Assembly: GCF_009870125.1 (NCBI RefSeq)
Contig: NC_046681.1
Location: forward strand, 19,543,001-19,607,000
Length of the DNA stretch: 64,000 nt
Source: Drosophila pseudoobscura
Lineage: Eukaryota; Arthropoda; Insecta; Diptera; Drosophilidae
Direction of reading: 5' to 3'
Shown here: in pieces, positions 59,990 through 64,000 of the stretch
How positions within the stretch are numbered: the stretch's first letter is position 1
Layout of the letters: each line of letters begins with the position of its first letter
Position numbers and translations under genes: made by a program
The notes under the pieces: model-generated
The model's database searches: none
Told to the model about the DNA's origin: nothing
The model's input: the letters and a program-made list of their open reading frames with translations, nothing else

Positions 59990-62900
59990 TTTCAACGTTT
60001 CACTGATCATTTGGGTTGATTGTGGTCATTCCGAGGAGCCGAAAGATGAAGGATGTGCAGGGGGAAGAGGCTGGGGATTTGGTAACAAATTAGCAATGAA
60101 ATGGAACGAATATTCATTGGAATTCGAAGAAAATGGGAATATATTGCAAATGGAAGGCATCTGATTCGAAGTAGATTGGGAATGGTATGCAAAATATACG
60201 AATTTCTCAAGAAAAAGATGGGATATGACTGTGGGAATTGGCTAGAATATAAATTGTATACAAATATAGAAGAAAATCTAACATAAAGTATAAATGTTCT
60301 GTTTTAGTAATGGGTAAATGTAACAAAGAAATATCCATTCAGAAATACCAAGAAAATTCTAAAATAAATATAGAAATAAACTGAAAATAATTCTCAACAG
60401 TTTTACAATTTATTTCTTCCATTATTTCTAAATCTACGAGCAGTTCTTCTGCAATGCAGATATTTTAACAACTACCCTAACAACCAATAAATAAAGTATA
60501 AAAGTTTATATTCTAAGTTGTTGGAATATATGTACATATAGTATTTTCTCAGCGACAAAAATATCCTATGAATTCTTTTCGTTATTTTTTTAGCCTTCCC
60601 TTTGGAAGGCTTTTATCGAGGCCAAACGTGGCTAGAGGTTAAGATACACCAGATTCTCAGTTTATATTGTATATTTATTTTATATTAATTATTCATAACT
60701 CCTTGAAAAGGGCAAGGCCAGGTATGATTGAAGTCTCACTGGAATGGGGGTATCCTTAATCTTCATTTTTGATAAATATTTGCTGTTTTTTAATGCTCTT
60801 TGTTTCCAAGTACAACTACCAATGAAAATAACATATTAAATTTAATTTTTCTTTACTTGCTTTTCAGATGAATTCAATGGAAATGTCAGCCTTTCTTCAT
60901 GGACTATATTCGTACTTCTTCAAGCATATTTCTTAAGTAAACCAAGATCTACCACAAATGCCAGTTTCCATGGATTTTCTCAGGTCTTTGGAATCACTTA
61001 AGGTACGTTAACCTGGTTTTTTCCCCTTTTCGAGGTGATGAACCAGTCACACATACAGACATATTTGTGCTTCAATTAGGTAAATCCCCTCCCTGGGGAA
61101 AACTCTCCCCCAAATCTCGCTCAAGGGTTAAGGCTCATCTGTGGTCTCCCCCCACCACACCCCTCCCTCCCTCTCGCACCCACGCTTTCTGGTTAGTTGG
61201 CCAAATCACTGCTCAGACGAAATTCACACAATAAACCCCTGGATGAGGCAAAAGCGGAGACGGAGGCTTCGGGCCAACAAATTTGGTCACAGACAAAAAA
61301 AAAAGAAATACGAGACAGGCTCAAGGACGAAACCACACACACACAGATACAGAGACAAAGCAGCTGTGAGTGTGTGCGTGTGTGTGTGCGCATGTAGCCC
61401 ATTTGATTGCAGAGATTTACGACATAACAATTTATGGAATGACGAAATGATTTCCTGTGTTTTTTACGATTCAATAGAACAGACCAGCAGGAAGAAGTGG
61501 CCGATGGATCACAGCATCACAGCCCACACGCACCAAAGCAGAGAGAGAGAATTATGGGAGAGGGAGATAGAGAGAGAGACTGATGAAGAGACGCCTCCTC
61601 CCTGCTTTTGGGGGCCCTGCCTTTTGGGCATTTGCTTCCATCACGCCTTTGCAATATCATTTCAATCAATTTTGAGTCGGGGAATTTCCTTCTCTTTCCT
61701 GCGCATCAGTCGAATAAAATTAAAACGTCAGCAGGGGCTGGGCTGGGGCAGGGGCAGGGGCATGGCTGGGAGTCTCGGAATGTATTTCCTCTGAGTGTGG
61801 CAGTGTGGCGCTGTGGCAGTGTGGCAGTGGGGGAGTATAATGATATACATGCCACGTACATGCATGCCGTGGGTCGTGCCTAGTCCACTAGTGCACACAC
61901 AGGAGTACCGTCCACCGAGGACCCGTAGCCGTAGCCGTGGCCGTAACAGGATTCAGGCATAGGCCCGACCCACACGCCTCTGCTGCTGCTACTGCCAGTG
62001 CGGAAGTTCAATCGAATTTCAACGGAAATTGCCGACATTTCATGAGGTGTGAAATGATTTTATTACATCATTACGTGCAGAGAGAGAGAGGCGCTACTCG
62101 TGACACCCTCCTCCGACACTTTCCATGGGCTTTCCCCCTTCTAAAAACCCCTTTTCGTGGAGCACTCCCCCGGTGGAGGAGGCCGCAGGGTTTGCGTCGT
62201 TCCCTAAACCAAAACCTGAAAAAGAATCTCTGCTCCACTCTCTCTCTCTCTCTCTGTTCCTCTCTGTGTGTGTGTGGCATACTTTCCAGCGTTTCGGTTC
62301 CGTTCCGTGTTGCATGTCGACATTTAATTATGGCCACGTACTGTCCGCGCCACACAACGAGGCAGCAGCGCCAGCAGCAGCGACCCAAGCGACGAGGCAT
62401 GCTATTGCATGCAGCGGGTCTACAGTGGGGATTGCCTGGGTGTGATTTTCGGCCTGCCAGCAGATGAATTAAAGATGAATTTAAGGGAGAAAATTAAATC
62501 AGGTTCAAAGGGTAGCAAACAGAAAAAAATAAAGGTGAAGTTTTGTTGAAGAATTTATGGGAAAAAATACTTTAAATGGGGTTTTATTTTCCACAGCTCA
62601 CATAGGTATTTTCTTAAATTATTATACTTTTATGGGCTGACATTTTAGCAGTTTATATATTTTTATTGAACTTTTTTCATGATGTGATCAAGAAGAATAT
62701 CGAATGTGCCTTTTCCGTCTTATTCTCATTAAGAACTGCTATTTTCGGACCCTCCACGACAGCCCAAAGTTCTCGAAAACTTTAAGATCAGTTTCAGCAT
62801 TCGATGTCGATTGATTTTGGAACTTATTAAGGGAAAATCTCTTTTAGAAGAATATAAGTCTCTACTCTTTGAAAGGGCCTCCCATTCAGTCCTTCGTTTG

Positions 62901-63701
62901 CCAATTCTTTTTCTCCTTCTTTGCTTATAGTTTTCCACTCAAAATTCATTGTCCAGCTGCCCATTCAATCTTGATTCCATTCAAAACCAATGTATTTTTA
63001 GCTACAACCAAAATTCCATTCCACCGCACATCAATCTCCATTGGAAGCTCCTTTTGCATGAAATTTAATTCACTCTCTCGCTCTGAACAAATTTTCGGGG
63101 TTATATATATTCAATTAACAGTGTGTTCCCGTTGTGACTCTAGAATTTACTTTTTATTACACGTGAAAAATGGGCGAAAAATATGGAAACAAAATACAGC
63201 AAAAAATCGCCTGAACTGCGGCCATTGGAAAAGCGTATAAATATACATATGTACATCCATACATAGGTGGAAAATTCTTTATGCTCTGCCGCCCGCCGAC
63301 AATTGTGGACACAAGCGGCGGAAATTGAATATATTTCGAAGAAAAACCCTCAGTTCTTTGGAGTAATTTTTTTTGCATAGGATAAATATTTACTATATAC
63401 CAGTATTCCAGGCCAGGCCAACAAAGGGCAGCGGGAAAAACTACAAGAATCGCCCTTTTTGATGGGGTCTACTGTTTGGGTTCCCCTCTTCCCCCCTTCC
63501 CCCCGTTCGGGGCCCTGTGGCAGCACTCAATCGAGTTGATTGAATGCCTCTAATGAGAGCCGCAACTATAGCCAAGGAACCCTTTTCTAACACTCATTAT
63601 TTCATACACTTGTGACATTATTTTTGGAGAGCCCCCGTGGCCCTCGACCGCAGTCACTTTTGCAATTAGAGCGTAATTATTTAATAAACCAAAATGTCAG
63701 A

Positions 63702-63742
<41 letters not shown>

Positions 63743-63743
63743 A
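63702..63743. repeat. (GCTCAGT)n heptamer repeat
   Basis: Five exact GCTCAGT units followed by GCTCAGA. The right flank continues with noncoding DNA to the window end. Confidence 0.95.
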
Positions 63744-63945
63744 GTGTGCTGAAGAGTCAATGAATCGAACTGCAAGTGCGAGTATTTGGTACAGTGAATA
63801 ATGTGAATGATGTGAGTGCTAGTGTGTCAAGCTGTCAGGCACTCATGGCATATTGGGTGAAAATGCGACTAAATGACGCCAGCTCCGGAAATGGCTGTCA
63901 TTTGCAGGAGTATCTCTCTCTCTCTGGGTCTGTCTATCCGTCTAT

Positions 63946-63973
<28 letters not shown>
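63946..63973. repeat. (CTGT)n tetranucleotide repeat
   Basis: About seven CTGT units, preceded by a CTAT/CCGT-interrupted part and a CT run at 63913-63925. Confidence 0.9.
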
Positions 63974-63977
<4 letters not shown>

Positions 63978-64000
63978 GGTTGTATCTGTGAGTCATCATC

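Larger units (their letters stand above)
57422..63701. other. noncoding stretch to the right of the LanC-like gene
   Basis: The first 50-300 bases should hold the LanC-like promoter and leader. Further on there are AT-rich parts (57720-58150, 60270-60900, 62460-63420), a G-rich tract at 58442-58470, GAGCAGAAG repeats at 59460-59530, CA and GT runs at 61328-61392, a CT run at 62239-62256 and scattered AATAAA words. The 60300-60400 part has a few AATACCAAGAAAATTC-type words like the degenerate arrays, but is too short to list. No gene seen. Confidence 0.5.

Noticed and set aside
61141..61794. 217-codon plus-strand frame
   Set aside because: Passes through CA, GT and GA microsatellites, giving His/Thr, Cys/Val and Arg/Glu runs. 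Not protein-like.
1..64000. CRISPR-like arrays, tRNA and rRNA genes
   Set aside because: The repeated segments are microsatellites or degenerate satellites without constant-repeat/variable-spacer structure, and no tRNA or rRNA consensus regions were found on either strand by eye.

Overview
The window is animal nuclear DNA from a fly of the genus Drosophila. Evidence: an odorant receptor gene matching Or24a along its whole length, short introns (60-73 nt) with GT-AG borders, abundant CA/GT, CT and CAG-type microsatellites, and scattered relics that resemble the Drosophila DINE-1/INE-1 family. The dense dinucleotide and C/G-tract repeats suggest the obscura group, but that is a guess. If Or24a sits where it does in D. 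melanogaster, this is Muller element B.

Only about 3 kb of the 64 kb is convincingly coding. Three genes are supported. (1) Or24a, plus strand, 25090-26900, five exons, 399 residues, with a TATA box and a poly(A) signal. (2) A small secreted CUB-domain protein, minus strand, 30605-31130, two exons, 151 residues. (3) An intronless LanC-like gene (LANCL3 / CG2061 type), minus strand, 56156-57421, 421 residues, with all three zinc ligands and seven GxxG motifs. A fourth locus, 41466-41996 minus, looks like a frame-broken or mis-assembled small gene.

The rest is noncoding. 1-25 kb is a gene-poor stretch with microsatellites, a perfect 19-bp hairpin (2393-2438), two near-identical copies of an unnamed ~460-bp repeat (6.6-7.1 kb and 17.7-18.2 kb), and a spaced array of a CACACTGGGAGAG motif (21.0-21.5 kb). 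27-56 kb holds four separated degenerate arrays built on AATACTAGAAA / AATACCAGAAA (the first is at 11.1 kb), a diverged inverted-repeat pair (44.4 and 46.1 kb), and a minisatellite-like array of paired TATCGATA/ATCGATTATTT motifs (53.1-53.8 kb). That array is the most interesting noncoding element, because its core is the binding site of DREF and BEAF-32. 57.4-64 kb is again noncoding.

The genes do not form a pathway: a chemoreceptor, a small secreted protein and a LanC-like protein stand alone in what may be regulatory DNA or a giant intron. No prokaryotic genes, CRISPR arrays, tRNA or rRNA genes, or intact transposon coding regions were seen. All coordinates and translations were worked out by eye.
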